Shown: positions 36,801 through 51,800 of the stretch, in pieces
How the letters are laid out: each line of letters starts with the position of its first letter
Numbering within the stretch: the first letter of the stretch is position 1
Source: Cyrtodaria siliqua
Taxonomy: Eukaryota; Mollusca; Bivalvia; Adapedonta; Hiatellidae
Reading direction: 5' to 3'
Length of the DNA stretch: 64,000 nucleotides
Assembly: GCA_037043455.1 (NCBI GenBank)
Contig: JAWPHD010001277.1
Location: 248,001-312,000 of the forward strand
Notes under the pieces: model-generated
What the model was told of the DNA's origin: nothing
The model's database searches: none
Seen by the model: only the letters and a program-made list of their open reading frames with translations
Translations under genes and position numbers: made by a program

Positions 36801-39800
36801 GGCAGTACAAATCCTATAGCCCCATACTTGGGACTACTCCAAAACCAAAGTCAGGCCTGTCCTACTTTGAAAGATTTTATTCCAGGACTGGTTAGTTTTC
36901 GCAAAAATAAAAGTCAAACGTCTGTCATAAAACATGAAAACATCCACTTCTCTAATTGCCCATGTCCACAGTCAATATCAATTCATAATTAATTTCAGGT
37001 AAGTTGGCGGAAAAGCCGTCTCATTATATCTATATTTTAACACATTTGTCAGCTAACTTACTCTTGTTTCTTGTAAGTTTTCCGGTAAGTCGGTTGTAAA
37101 GCCTCATCATCATCTTCCGGTTCTTCTGGAATATCACACCGACTGTAATGGAGACGACGATTATTAACCCTTAACCTGCTACATATATATAATAAAGTAG
37201 ACTGTTTTTTATTTGAATTAAGACCATTCCATTTTTGTGACAAAAGGGTGTTTTGGGGGAAATGACTGATCAGCAGATGGACATTGTAAAGCTGATCTGG
37301 GTTTACGATGGACGCGAAGGCTATTATAGTCGTGCTTAGCGGGTTAAGGGTTAAGGATTTTAGTGCCACAAATTAGGTTCGAAATCTTCTGTTAGTAGTA
37401 AGTATTAGACGTGGATTAAATTCTTGATCATAAGTTAAACGGACACACGGCAATCTTAATATTTTTTCAGGTTCAATCCTCCGTGGTGCCACTGAGTTTC
37501 GTCGGTGTGTTCTTGGGCAAGACACTTTCCCTTAGCCTCGTCCGTCGGATGGGGATGTAAACCGGGCAGTCCCGTGTATCGGTCTATCCTCAGAGCAAAA
37601 CCTACCTACCTACCCTAATTTTTTCAGCCGAGTAATCAGAAACACAGGTGTGTTTTTTTCTGGCCTTACTTTGTGGGTACTCTTCAGATAGAAGGCAGGG
37701 TGAGATGCACAGTAAATAAAAAATCGTCTGGGAATTTTAAATACTGACAGGAAGTGAAAAAAAAGAAGGTTTTCTGCGATTTTTTGCGTGTATTTCCTCT
37801 ATTTTTCGAGTGAATCGGTAAATATGGATGACAGATTTTATTACCGAGCGAAGGGAGATACATTTATGTGGGATTTAACGACGAATTTTAGTTTATGGAT
37901 GAGGAAGACGATGTTTTGGACAACTTTTAGCGAAAGAAAACTGTAAACAACAAATTAATTTAGATTGAAAGGGACTGACTTTTTTTTGTTGCCGATTTTG
38001 ACTTGGACTGGAAATGACGAAAATGTTGGGTTTTAGGAGGAATGTGTTAGGGAAAATTTCCATCCCTGCCATCTCAGACAATATTTAGACCATGGGCTGC
38101 TTTTTCCAGCACCATGAAGACGCAATACCCCCATCATTCCTTCAATTTGCTTTGGGAAGACAATCTTTGGGAACGGTTGTCACCAAGACTCCGATACGCG
38201 TAGGATTTGACCAAGTTTATAAAAATCACTATAACGTTTGAAGTTCTCTATGGATTTTAAAGATTCTTGCAGCACTAGAAATGACTTACAATTCTCTACA
38301 GTCTACACAGTCTTACAGAAAATTTGGGTGCAAGTAAGGTAAGACATCATTTTATGACCCGATTCGCATGCTCATGAGATTTTTTATGTTCATTAAATTA
38401 GTATTTGCATGAATATTGCTTTTAAAATTATTTCATCGTGTAGGGAATTTAAATACCTACATAATGATATACAGTTTTGTTAATTTATTTCTAAAATAGA
38501 CCAAGTAAACCACATTTTACTAACATCACTGAAATGTAATTTGCTGCAGCAGCAGAAACCGCAAAACTGTTCAGTTTTAAAACATCAAGCTCACTAGCTG
38601 AAATTAGCCTATTTTTCTTGCGTTCACAGGCTGAATTGGTTTATTTTTTAATTTTCAAGAGCAGTACCGGGTAACTCTAAAAAGAATTGGCCAATATGGC
38701 TAATTGTTGAACTTCTTCAAGATCTTATTGAAACGAACCGTTCCACCAAATTTCTGAAAAACGAAAAATGTGTTTAACTGGTGAACACAATAACTTCGAA
38801 TAACAATTTCAGGTTTTCATGAAATTTCATTTGAAGGTTTGTTTAAATTAATCTGGGACGACAGAGAATTGGAGAAGATGACAGGGACAGTCTTGTGAAA
38901 ACGTCCCAATAAAACACGCCTAGCGTACAGCTGTTTAAAAAAAGCGTTCAGTTATGCGGCAAGCACTCTTACCACTTCACCAACAAGGCGGCTAAGGTAA
39001 CAATGACTTACTTAAATGCTGCATCAGGGTTCAGCCGACAATACCACTTGTCAGGTAGTTTCTCTATATAGCCTGTGGGTAATCTACGCCAGCTCAGACA
39101 GTTATCGCACTGCACCCACGTCCAATCTGGCAGTTGTGACCTAGTGACAATGATATATTACAGTTTCTCTATATAGCCCATGGGTAATCTACGCCAGCTC
39201 AGACAGTTATCGCACTGCATCCACGTCCAATCTGGCAGTTGTGACCTAGTGACAATGATATATTACAGTTTCTCTATATAGCCTGTGGGTAATCTACGCC
39301 AGCTCAGACAGTTATCGCACTGCACCCACGTCCAATCTGGCAGTTGTGACCTAGTGACAATGATATATTACAGTTTCTCTATATAGCCCATGGGTAATCT
39401 ATGCCAGCTCAGACAGTTATCACACTGCAACCACGTCCAATCTGGCAGTTGTGACCTAGTGACAATGATTACATACATATAACAGTTTCTCTATATAGCC
39501 TGTGGGTATTCTACGCCAGCTCAAACAGTTATCACACTGCACCCACGTCCAATCTGGCAGTTGTGACCTAGTGACAATGATATATTACAGTTTCTCTATA
39601 TAGCCTGTGGGTAATCTACGCCAGCTCAGACAGTTATCACACTGCACCCACGTCCAATCTGGCAGCTGTGACCTAGTGACAATGATTACATACATATTAC
39701 AGTTTCTCTATATAGCCCATAGGAAATCTACGCCAGCTCAGACAGTTATCACACTGCACCCACATCCAGTCTGGCAGTTGTGACCTAGTGACAATGATAA

Positions 39801-42800
39801 CATACATATTACAGTTTCTCTATATAGCCTGTGGGTATTCTACGCCAGCTCAAACAGTTATCACACTGCACCCACGTCCAATCTGGCAGTTGTGACCTAG
39901 TGACAATGATATACTACAGTTTCTCTATATAGCCTGTGGGTAATCTACGCCAGCTCAGACAGTTATCACACTGCACCCACGTCCTATCTGTCAGTTGTGA
40001 CCTAGTGACAATGATTACATACATATTACAGTTTCTCTATATAGCCTGTGGCTAATCTACGCCAGCTCAGACAGTTATCACACTGCACCCACATCCAATC
40101 TGGCAGTTGTGACCTAGTGACAATGATTACATACATATTACAGTTTCTCTATATAGCCTGTGGCTAACCTACACCAGCTCAGACAGTTATCACACTGCAC
40201 CAACGTCCAATCTGGTAGTTGTGACCTAGTGACAATGATTACATACATATATATTACAGTTTCTCTATATAGCCCGCGGGTAACCTATGCCAGTTAAGAC
40301 AGTTATCGCCATGCACCCGAATATATTCTCACATTTACAGAAATTGCTATAAGTCATGTCCGGCAACACTATCTGCACATTTTAACAAATTGAAATCGTT
40401 TTTAAATTGTTGTAAAGAATTATTTAATATCAAATACAGCCAGTCTGGCTTTGAAATATGAAAGTGAGACAGATGGACATACAGGAAAGACACACTTAAT
40501 GCTATATGCCCCCTCCTCCGCCTTTGGTGGCCTGGGCATAAAAATAGTCCAGAAAAAGCCTTCTTTCTTCGGGTTGCTAAGTCCACTGACCTTTTGACTT
40601 CCTTGCCCATAAGCAACCCTTGCAGGAAGTTGAGTGTTTATTCCTCATATAAAACTGGAGTAGTCCAGAAACAAACAGTTCACAGATGTTTAATCTGGCT
40701 TATACAAATCTACATATTATATGGATACTCACAGCGGTTGTGACATAGACTGAGGGCTCTTCTGTGTCTTTTCGTTAAAATAATCTAGTAGTTTCGTTGC
40801 AGCATTTGCTATGAATCCACTGGCAATGTAGAAACAAAAGATCAAATTAATATATTTAAAACATAAATTTATTTATTTATTTTAGAACAAATAACCATAG
40901 GTTAAAATAATTTGTAAGCTAAATTAGGCCAATTAAAATGTCAAACAAAAAGCTGTAAACATTTCAGGAATTGAATGTTGCATCATGGAACAAAATTCAA
41001 GCATTAAATTATTGCTTTGAATACCTTACTGAGAATACTTTGAAAACAAAAAATAATATTTTGTCTCCCTGAATAAAATGCTGCACTTTAATAGTATAAC
41101 ACTTGTGTATAGCAGGACAGAATTGCCTATTTTATAGACTGGTTACAAATGGTATTAAATAAGTACCGTATGTGAATAACAATAAAAGATCTGATAGATA
41201 TATCATAAAGTAATTTATGGATGGTAAATTATATAGCAATAAAGGTTTACATTTTCACTTTCATGTCAGCAAACATTATAAAATTATTTGAAACGGATTT
41301 CAAGAAATACGAGTTTTTATAACCCCACTTCGGCCGCAACCGAGCACGTCATTTGTGTGCTATGGCTTCGCCGTGAAAACCGAAAACAACTTAACGTTAT
41401 AAATTATGAAAAATGCTAGAAATAACAAACGTAATTGTTATTAATTTAGATTATTGTATTATTCATGTTTTGCATTATATAAATATGTTGTTGACTTATC
41501 ATGTTTTATAAGTATATCACAGCTTCAGAAATAGATCATACGAATTTGATCGAGATTTGCATAAACATTCAAAATATTTAGAAAACAAATAGCATAGTCA
41601 ATCCAAAAGACATGTTTATTGAAAATATATCGGTATTCTTAATTTATTAACATATATATTTTGAAGAAAATATGTAAGATTATAAAATTGTATGTTTTTG
41701 TATTTCATTTTTGTATTAATCTTTTTGTTTTATTAAAAATTCCTATGCTTTACTATTTTATTAACATTTCAGTGCTCTGTGACTTTTTCTGACGTCAATT
41801 TCGACTTAAAAGCAAGGAAGTGTTCATCTACTTATTTATATTTATCATAGTTCTCCTTGTTCCATATTCATAAAATTTCATAATTGTAATTTTGGAATAT
41901 CATTGACAATACTACTTTAGTTTTGTGTATTTTTGCCGACGATTTTGGTCTTATTTAGCAATTTCCGAAATGCAGTTACGAAATATAGACGTCACATTTT
42001 GGTCTGCTCCGTAGATGGGAAATGTGGGCTCTGTTGTGTATAACAACATTGATATAAAGACACCGACAAAGTTTGGTAAATATCAAATACAAAATGAAGG
42101 TGCTAGAGTGCAACACCTTGGGCAGGGCCAAATGTGACCTGAGGGCTACATGTAATATATGAGAGCTTTGTGGTTTCAGAGAAGATTTTTAAAGTTCTTC
42201 CCTATACAAGTCTATGTAAAACTATGACCCCTGGGGCGGGGCCAAATGTGACCCCACGCTGACCATTTGAACAAACTTGGTAAAGGACCATAAGAGTATA
42301 GTAAATGCAAAATATTAAACCTATTGCAGTTCCAGAGAAGAAGATTTTTTTCAGTTTTTCCCTATACAAGCATATGTAAAACTGTGAACCCTGGGGCGGG
42401 GCCAAATGTGACCCCAGGATCACCATTTGAACAAAAGTGGTAGAGGACCATAAGTTTATAGCAAATGCAAAATATTAAACCTCTGGCTCTTGCAGTTTCA
42501 GAGAAGAAGATTTTTTAAGTTTTTCCCTATACGTCTTTGTAAAACATGTGACCCTTGGGTGGGGCCAAATGTGACCCCAGGGTCACCATTTGAACAAACT
42601 TGGTTTAAGGACCATAAGCTTATAGTAAATGCAAAATATAAACCTCTGGCTCTTGTAGTTTCCGAGAAGAAGATTTTTGAAAAAAAAAATCCAATATAAT
42701 TCTATGTACAACTGTGACCCTCGGGGCGGGGACAAATTTGACCCCAGGGTCACCATTTGAACAAACTTAGTAGAGGACCATAAGCTGATGCTACATGTAA

Positions 42801-45800
42801 TAGTTTAGAGCTCTGTGCCATGTGGTTCTAGAGAAGAATATTTTTTTCATTTTTTCCCCTATACAAGTCTATGTAAAACTGTAACCCCCGGCATGGGGCC
42901 AAATGTGACCCCAGGGTCAGCATTTGAACAAACTTGGTAGAGGACCATATTATTATAGCAATTTCAAAATATTAAACCTCTGGCTCTTGCAGTTTCAGAA
43001 AAGAAGATTTTTTAAGTTTTCCCCTATACATGTCTTTGTAAAACATGTGACCCTTGGGGCGGGGCCAAATGTAACCCCAGGGTCACCATTTGAACAAACT
43101 TGGTAAAGAAACATAAGCTTATAGTAAATGTAAAATATCAAGCCTCTGGCTCTTGTAGTTTCCGAGAAGAAGATTTTATAAAAAAAATCCTATATAATTC
43201 TATGTAAAACTGTGACCCTCGGGGCGGGAACAAATTTGACCCCAGGGTCACCATTTGAACAAACTTAGTAGAGGACCATAAGCTGATGCTACATGTAATA
43301 CATGAGAGCTCTGTGCCATGTAGTTCCAGAGAAGAAGATTTTTTTTCAGTTTTTTCCCTATACAAGTCTATGTAAAACTGTGACCCCCGGCGTGGGGCCA
43401 AATGTGACCACTGGGTCAGCATTTAAACAAACTTGGTAGAGGACCATAAGCTTATAGCAAATGCAAAATATTAAACCTCTGGCTCTTGCAGTTTCAGAGA
43501 AGAAGATTTTTTAAGTTTTTCCCTATACATGTCTATGTAAAACATGTGACCTTTGGGTTAACGAACGTTGTGGTCAAATGCTCGGGTCACCATTTGAACA
43601 AACTTTGTAAAGGACCATAAGCTTATAGCAAATGCAAAATATTAAACCTCTGGCTCTTGCAGTTCCAGAGAAGAGATTTTTTTCAGTTTTTCCCTATACA
43701 AGCATATGTAAAACTGTGACCCCGAGGGCGGGGCCAAATGTGATACCCGGGTCACCATTTGAACAAAACTGGTAGAGGACTATAAGCTTATAGCAAATAC
43801 AAAATATTAAACCTCTGGCTCTTGCAGTTTCAGAGAAGAAGGTTTTTTAAGTTTTCCCCTATACATGTCTATGTAAAACATGTGACCCTTGGGGCAGGCC
43901 AAATGTGACCCCAGGGTCACCATTTGAACAAACTTGGTTTAAGGACCATAAGCTTATAGTAAATGCAAAATATCAAACCTCTGGCTCTTGCAGTTTTAGA
44001 GAAGATTTTTTAAAAAAAAAATCCTATATATGTCTATGTAAAACTGTGACCCCCGGGGTGGGGACAAATTTGACCCCAGGGTCACAATTTGAACACACTT
44101 AGTAGAGGACCATAAGCTGATGCTACATGTAATACATGAGAGCTCTGTGCCTTGTGGTTTCAGAGAAGAAGATTTTTTAAAAGTTTTTTCCTATATGTCT
44201 ATATGAAAAATATGGAAAATCTCAATATACAAACTTTGGCTCGGCCATTTTTGACACCGGGGACTTCATTTGAACAAACTTGATAGTCCCGACGTTGGCA
44301 ATCATTTTAAAAAAAAATGTTGAAATCTGTCCAGCGGTTCTGAAGAAGAAGATTTGTTAAGGTTTCGACCATATATGGTAATGGCGGTCATCTTGGATGT
44401 CACACTGACCTAATTTTAACAAATCTAAAAAGCATTCATCTAAGGATCAAATGAGTGAAGTTTGGTCAAAATTAGCCAAGCGGTTTCTGAGGAGAAGTCG
44501 TTTGAAGTAAAGTTAACGATAGACGACGGACGAAGAGTGATCACAATAGTCCACGTATTATTTGAACAGCCCTCGTATATATAACATTATCATGCAAAAG
44601 CCTGTTTAAACAGTTTTAGTGTTAAGAAATGATTCTCAAATGTTCAGCTTAGTAAACGGCAAATTCCATGAATCACTAAGGTTATTAGTAGAGATTATTT
44701 AACTGCTGGGGTCGATTATAGGGAAATACTTTACGAGATGGTAGATGTGTGGTTCTTTTCAAGAACGAGTGCATGCGAGTGAGTGAAAAAAAACAACATA
44801 ACACGCCTACCATCGAGTGAAGGACTTTATGAGATGGTAGATGTGTGGTTCTTTTCAAGAACGAGTGCATGAGAGTGAGTGAAAAAACAAAACATAACAC
44901 GCCTACCATCGAGTGAAGGATTTCCCTATAATCGAACCAACCAGTTAAATGATCTATTTATTACATTTAAATCAGTTGATGAATAATTTTAACAGAAATA
45001 ATCGCTTTATTGAACTTGTTACAGTTACTCAGTACCAACATCACCCATAGAAATATAATAAATTACATTATTTTCGGTTGTTATAGTTACTTAGTACCAA
45101 CAATAACATGCCTTGGGAAGCTGGTAATGATAAATAAATGAAAGAAAGATAAATATTGTCAGTGTATTTTCAGACTTCAGAATAGCCATTATTCATTGAG
45201 GTACATAGGATGTGTGCGCAGTAAGCTCTGCCTACTTGAAAATGAAGATTATTCAAAATTAGATGCTTTTCAACAACAAGAGGCCCAAGAGGGCCTGTAG
45301 ACGCTCTACTGGCTAAAGATAAATTTTGTGTATAAGGGGCATAACTCTGTCAAAATCATTCAACCAGAACATGGGAATGACATGCGCAACAAGGCTTGGA
45401 ACTGATCATCCCGGTCACGTTTCGCTGAAATCTGGCCAGAGGTTCAGGAGAACTAGTCTGTACAAAGTTAGTGTATTAAAACCTTTAAAGGGTCGTAACT
45501 CTACCAAAATTCATTCAACTGGAACACGGCAAACACAACTAGGCTTGGTACTCTTCATCCCTGCCAAGATTTGTTTAAATCTGGCCAAGCAATCAGGAGA
45601 ACTAGTCTGGACAAAGTTTGTCTATTAAAACGTTAAAAGGGCCATAACTCTGCCAAACTATCATTCAATAAATATGCACATTAGGCTTGATACTGATATG
45701 CCTTGCCAAGTTTCATTGAAATCCGGCCTGGGGCTCAGGAGAACTAGTCTGGACAAAGCTTGTGTATTAAAACCTTTAAAGGGCCATAACTCTGCCAAAT

Positions 45801-48800
45801 CATTCAACCAGAACACAGTGATGATATGTACAACTAGGCTTGGTACTGATCATCCCTGTAAAGTTTCACTGAAATCCGGCCAAATGAAGGTCCTATCGTC
45901 TTCACGAGAAAAAATACAGCATCTTTGAAATAATCAAGGATCACAACTCCGGTGTTACTAATCCGATTTTGTTGGTTTTCAAGCTTGTCTAAGCTTTCAC
46001 TTATATCAACAATCGTGTAAAGTTTGGTAAAGATCGGATGAAAAATGAAGGCCCTATCATCTCAACAAGGCAAAATACAGCATTTTAAACTAAATCAAGG
46101 GCCACAATTCTGGTGTTACTGGTCCGATCTGTCTAGTTTTCTAACTCGCCCAAGCTATGATTAATAACAACAGTCTGGTAAAACTTGAAAATGATCGGAT
46201 GAAAAATGAAGGTGTTATTGTGTTTACGAGGCAAAAGTTAACAGACGACGGACAGACAACGTGGAACTCGCCATCCCATATTAACGCCAGTAGAGCAAAA
46301 AATGATGCCTTGCCTTTACGGCGCCCAAAACTATGGCATGTGTCAACTTTATGTTTTAAATAATTACAATAATAATTTTCATCCCATAACATTTCCAACA
46401 ATGAACAACATGCAAAGCATATCTGTTACAGTCTATACGACTGTTTACCCAAGGTGTGTTTGAAAAATAGTAGCCAAAATTGCTAAAATATACTTCAACT
46501 GAATAAAATTGTTGTCCAACATAATACAAAAACACACTGCTTTTTAGATTTTTTTCGGAAAAGTGAGTAGCCTAGTATGGCTGCTGCTAGTTTAAATACA
46601 GCTGACCAGTGTTACCTGTATTGGTCAGTCCTATTGAAGTCTTGCTTATTATGTACAGGCTCCAGAAAGTTTACCTCCACCACACCAACCACTCCTACTC
46701 CGTGATCGTTTGCCTATCAAGTACATAGAGATCATAGTCAACTTTGTTTATGTTCAGTTGATAGACCTAAAACAAATAAGTATCAGAATATCCTTTACCT
46801 ACTTGGTACTGTTATCAAAATGTTGACTTGATACATTTAATACAGGAATTTAGTATTTTGGCCTTAGGTCTTGCATATTCCCACCTTTACTCCAGAAACA
46901 ACTGAATGTTGTTTAACGGCTTATCAAAATGCGTAAGGTTATTTAACGCCACCCCAGAGATACAGGAAGGAGATATAGGAAAATGGGAACCTTCCCTACT
47001 TTTACGAAAGAATATATTCCTATGGTTCTTTAACATGCGTTTAGGATAAACACCGAAACACGGGAGCGCCTGGTTAACCTTCCCATACAACACATTTATA
47101 AGGCAATGGAAAATGTCTTGCTTAAGAACACACGGACGAAACTCAGTGGCAATGGTGAGGCTTGAACCCGGGTCCTAAACTACCAATGTTTCCACGGGAC
47201 ACAGATTCCCCCACTAAAACAAGAGCTGTCGGAGAAGAAGGCTAAAACAATGTGGGGCTGGGGTTGGGGGATGGTTCGGGGCAGGTATAGAAACTCGGGC
47301 CGATATAAAATTATTGTTAAAATCCCATACAAATTATAGTAAAATTTGGGGCGGGGTGTGAAATTTTATTTTTTATTTTTATCAGTTTTAATCCAAAATT
47401 GCTGTCATTTTAAATAAATTTGTGGTCGAAAGGCAACTTGGGGAGGGAGGGGTTGAGAATCTAGCAATTTTTTATTTCAACTGTGTAGGGAGGGAGGGGG
47501 AGGAGGGAGCCCATGCCCCAATATAGGTGAAGTATGAATAAGATGAATAATGCTATTAGAAATCCCAAACCAAAATTTGGGTGACATAAGAAAAATATTT
47601 TAAAGAGATATAGATATATATACAGCTTACACACAAACCGTGATCTGCCTTTATTGCACATTTTGGGTTCCATGGGAGCCCAGAATTTGTAGGACAAAAT
47701 TACTTACGCAACCCTTTACAACATACTATAAGGAAACCAATTCCAAAATTTAGTTGAGCTAGGACAAGAAATGTAAGAGATATAGACCTTTAAATTTAAA
47801 CATAGCTTACACGCACAATTTGATGCGAAATGAGACACATTTTAAGGGCTATCAAAATTTGGGGTCCAAGGCAGCCCAGTGGTTACAGGAACCTTAAGAT
47901 AAGGGTTAAGCAGTCCTTAAGATAATGCTATAAGGAAACCAATTCCCAAATTTGATTGTGCTAGGATAAAAAATGAAAGAGACATAGACTTGTAAACACA
48001 GCTTACACGCACAATTTGATGTGAAATGGGACATATTTTAAGGGCTATCATAATTTGTTTTCCATGGGAGCCCATGGGTTACAGGAACCAAAATTACTTA
48101 TGCAGCCCTTAAGATAATGCTAAAGGGAAGCCCATGGCCAAATTTGGTTGTGCTAGGATAAGAAATGAAAGAGATATAGACTTGTAAACACAGCTTACAC
48201 GCAAACCTTGATGTAGGGGGCCGACACCGGGGTGATTACATAAGCTCTCTTATTCTTCGAATAGTCAAGCTAAAAAGGGTTGCAACACAGGTAATACATG
48301 GTTAATTTAACACAGAATGAACATGCGCATCTTGACATCATATGTAAGCATCCTGTAAAATTTCGAAACAATCGATTGAAAACTGTGGGAGGAGACGGAC
48401 ACACAAACTTTCGGGGACATAAAAATCATCACGTTAGTGTTGCAAAATAAGCTCTATGTCTTGTTACATGAAATACAAAAAGTATGCTACTACATGTATA
48501 TATAAACATTACCAACAGTCTTAAATACTTTTAGTCATACCTGTTTCTGACAGCCGATTTTCTCGTAAGCGCGAATCAATCTATTTTTGTGATACATCAT
48601 GAGTCCATAGCTCTCTGGCTCCGTATTGTTGGTGAAGCCAAACGTCAGCTTTATAGGGCGGTTCTAGTATTGGTTAAGGATGTCACTCATCTTAGCTGGT
48701 AGTCGTCACTTTATGAAACTCATTTGTCTAACGAAGTAATGGAGTGCCTTTCCCTTTGAATCCATAAATGACAATCTGGTAGAACTCTGTGACTTTATGA

Positions 48801-51800
48801 AACTAATCTATCAAACAAAATAATTGAGTGTCTTTCCTTTTGAAGCCATATATATGTATGGCAATCTGATAGCTGTCTCTTTATGAAACTCATTTTTATC
48901 TAACACAATAAATTAGTGCCTTTCCTGGTAGTTGTCACTTTATGAAACTCGTTTTATCTAACAAAATAAATGAGTGCCTTTCCCTTTGAATCCATATATA
49001 TGACAATCTGATAATTGGGATTTTATAAAACTCATTTATCTAAAAAATAATGGTGTGCCTTTTCCCTCTGAACAGGAAGCAATGCCATCTACTAGTAAGT
49101 GGTTATTTGATAGGTTTAAATGTAAGAAATAGTTTATCCTAGAGAGGTTTCTAATTATACAAAATAAGCATACACATCTTGGTTAGATGAGATTCCCGTA
49201 TTTCTAAGCATGTTGAACTACAAGCAAAAAGGATACCAGCCATGTAGGTTTATATACGTCATTTTCAGTCTGTGACAGCGACTTGGAAATTAACTTCGTC
49301 TTTACCTTTTGTCCTCTCAGAACGATTTTCATTCTTGGTTTTAAATACAATATTGAACAATATTCCTGAAAAAAGTGAAGAAACGGCTATTAAAAGTCAG
49401 CTCTTTTGTTTAAATCAGGCTAAGTCTGAATGATTTTTTTTATTTCACAAGGGGGCTTCGGACCCTTAACAAGAAACTGATGTATTTAGGAACACAAGTG
49501 TCACCTGTCAATCATGTATTACGAGGCCTTTTTCTACTATTCTCATGGGTCCGACTATCGGACCCGTTCCAAATGCCAAATATAGTTGTTTTTTCCCAAT
49601 TCTGAAATAAAATTGCCCATTTTTTTATTTTTTTTTATTTATTGTTTTTTTTTATTTATTTATTTATTATTTTTTTTATTTTTTTTTTACAAAGTCAGGT
49701 CAATTATACAAATGTTTACAAGGAAATACTATAAAAATAACAATATTTAAATCATGTATCATGTATTGAAACCAGGCAATTAAAACAAACCTGATATTTA
49801 TGCACAACTAACTTATGAAAATTCCCAATTTGAGGCGTAAAGCGATTAATTTTTTTCCCAATTGGGCAAAATTTACGGCGTAAATTTTCCCAATTTGTCC
49901 AGTTTTTTTTTCCCAAAATGGGCAGAAAAAGGCCTGATTACAGTAATTTACTTCAATGTGGACAAAACAGAAACCAATGATAACTGAGTACTGCAAAACT
50001 TACTCTCAGTAGATAGAGAAATAAAGGACATAAACTATAAGTGATTTGCAGGAAACGTGACTTATTTCAGTTTTCATTTAAACTGTGTTTGTTTTGACTC
50101 TCAATTTCTTCTTTTCCACTATACCTATGGCTTTAAACCAATGGTGACTCTCAAATTCTTCTTTTCCACTACACCTATGGCTTCTAACCACTGGTGACTC
50201 TCAATTTCTTCTTTTCCACTACACCTATGGCTTCAAACCACTGGTGAATCTCAATTTCTTCCTTTCTACTACACATTAACTCGCCTGGTAAACATTCGCT
50301 CCACAACCAAAAGGAGAACAACGAAAATTGAGCGAAAGACACTTCCGAGAAGGAGCAAAAGCGCGGTTTTCATCGACAAACGTGAGTATGATCTACTTTT
50401 ATTTCTTTTAACAAGAACAAGAGATTTTTTAAAAAATCGGGGAATGTGTTTCATGTAGGCATGCTTATACTTCATGCAGAATACAATTTCGCCTTTTAAA
50501 AGTGTAAATTATAGCGGCTAGAACTTTTCTCCTGTTGATAGTTGGTGCAGGTTTCTCCACGGAGCACACTTCAGCCTTTCCACTAGCGTAAATTACGCCC
50601 AAAAGTTTGGTCGGGATGCCAAAAAATAAAATATAAAACGTCATGTGGACTTCTGAAAAATCTGCTTTACGCTGAAAATCATGACCATGGATGTATAAAC
50701 AAAAAATCTGGGAACATTTTTCATATATCACATTGTCTTTTGTTTCCTCTATAAAATACTTCCAAGATGTGTCCAACTAACAATGTCGGCCATCTGTCAT
50801 AAAATCAACCCCAGCACATTTCTCAACTTAATCCTCAATGTGAATTGTGTGGTGGCAGGGATTACTGGCTACAATATCACTGCGCGGAGGTTGGAATCAA
50901 GCATTCCGAAAGTCCAAATTACTTTAATTGACAGTCGACATTATCCAATCAATTGACCCGAACTATTTTAATCCAGACCTGCTAGCCAATGAAACCACTA
51001 CTACAGGTAAATCACCTGTTCGTCAGGTGGTGAGCTGAAAATGGCGATACACTCAAACAATTACACTAACACGTTGATTAATTAGCAATCAGGCTGTTTT
51101 GTCGGCAATCTTTCGATGAGTAAAGAAACTAAGGACGTTTGATAATGGAAGCATGTTTGATATGAAACGGTAGGTGTGATTTTTGTTTTGTTTCTCAGTG
51201 TATTGTTGAGCGTAATTGTACCAGACATAAAAGGCAGGTGGGGTAACGGTTTGTGCATAGTTAATGTACTAATAACGTTCGAAGAATTGAGTTGTCAAAA
51301 AGATGAAATAAAAACAGATATACATTAGCATATACATAAGCAGTGCTAATGTTTACATTTCAAAAATGAGTTTGTTGAACTTTTTGTGTTAAAAATCAGG
51401 AAAATATTTAGAGTGAAAGTGAAAGTAAAAATAAAAAGAGGAAATATGTAGAATATGATTCACAGCCAACCAAAAAGTCAAAATCATCTGGTGTAGTGGA
51501 TAAAAACAAAAAATATGATGTAAACAAACGTGACAGGACTTTTAAACAACACTGGTTAGATACCATGTCGCAGTTAGTGTATGAGGATGATAACAAGATG
51601 TTTTGCAAATTCTGGAAGGCTTATCCCAAGCTTGCCACAACCAACCCTAGCCTTGTACCCATGTTTGTGTCTGGCTCAGACAAGTTCCGCATTGAACCTA
51701 TCAGGTCACATGAGACAAGTGGATGTATTGGTAAATTCAACAATCAAAGCAGTTCAAATAACACTGGAAATGAGAACATCTACAACACACATACAAAAAA

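Noticed and set aside
37824..37941. Short plus-strand [17 protein letters not shown]
   Set aside because: Only 38 codons, no donor, no family motif; kept only as a note on the intron.
39141..40340. CRISPR-like regular repeats
   Set aside because: The genome is eukaryotic, the repeat is an exon copy and the spacers are near-identical 21/28-nt intron pieces.
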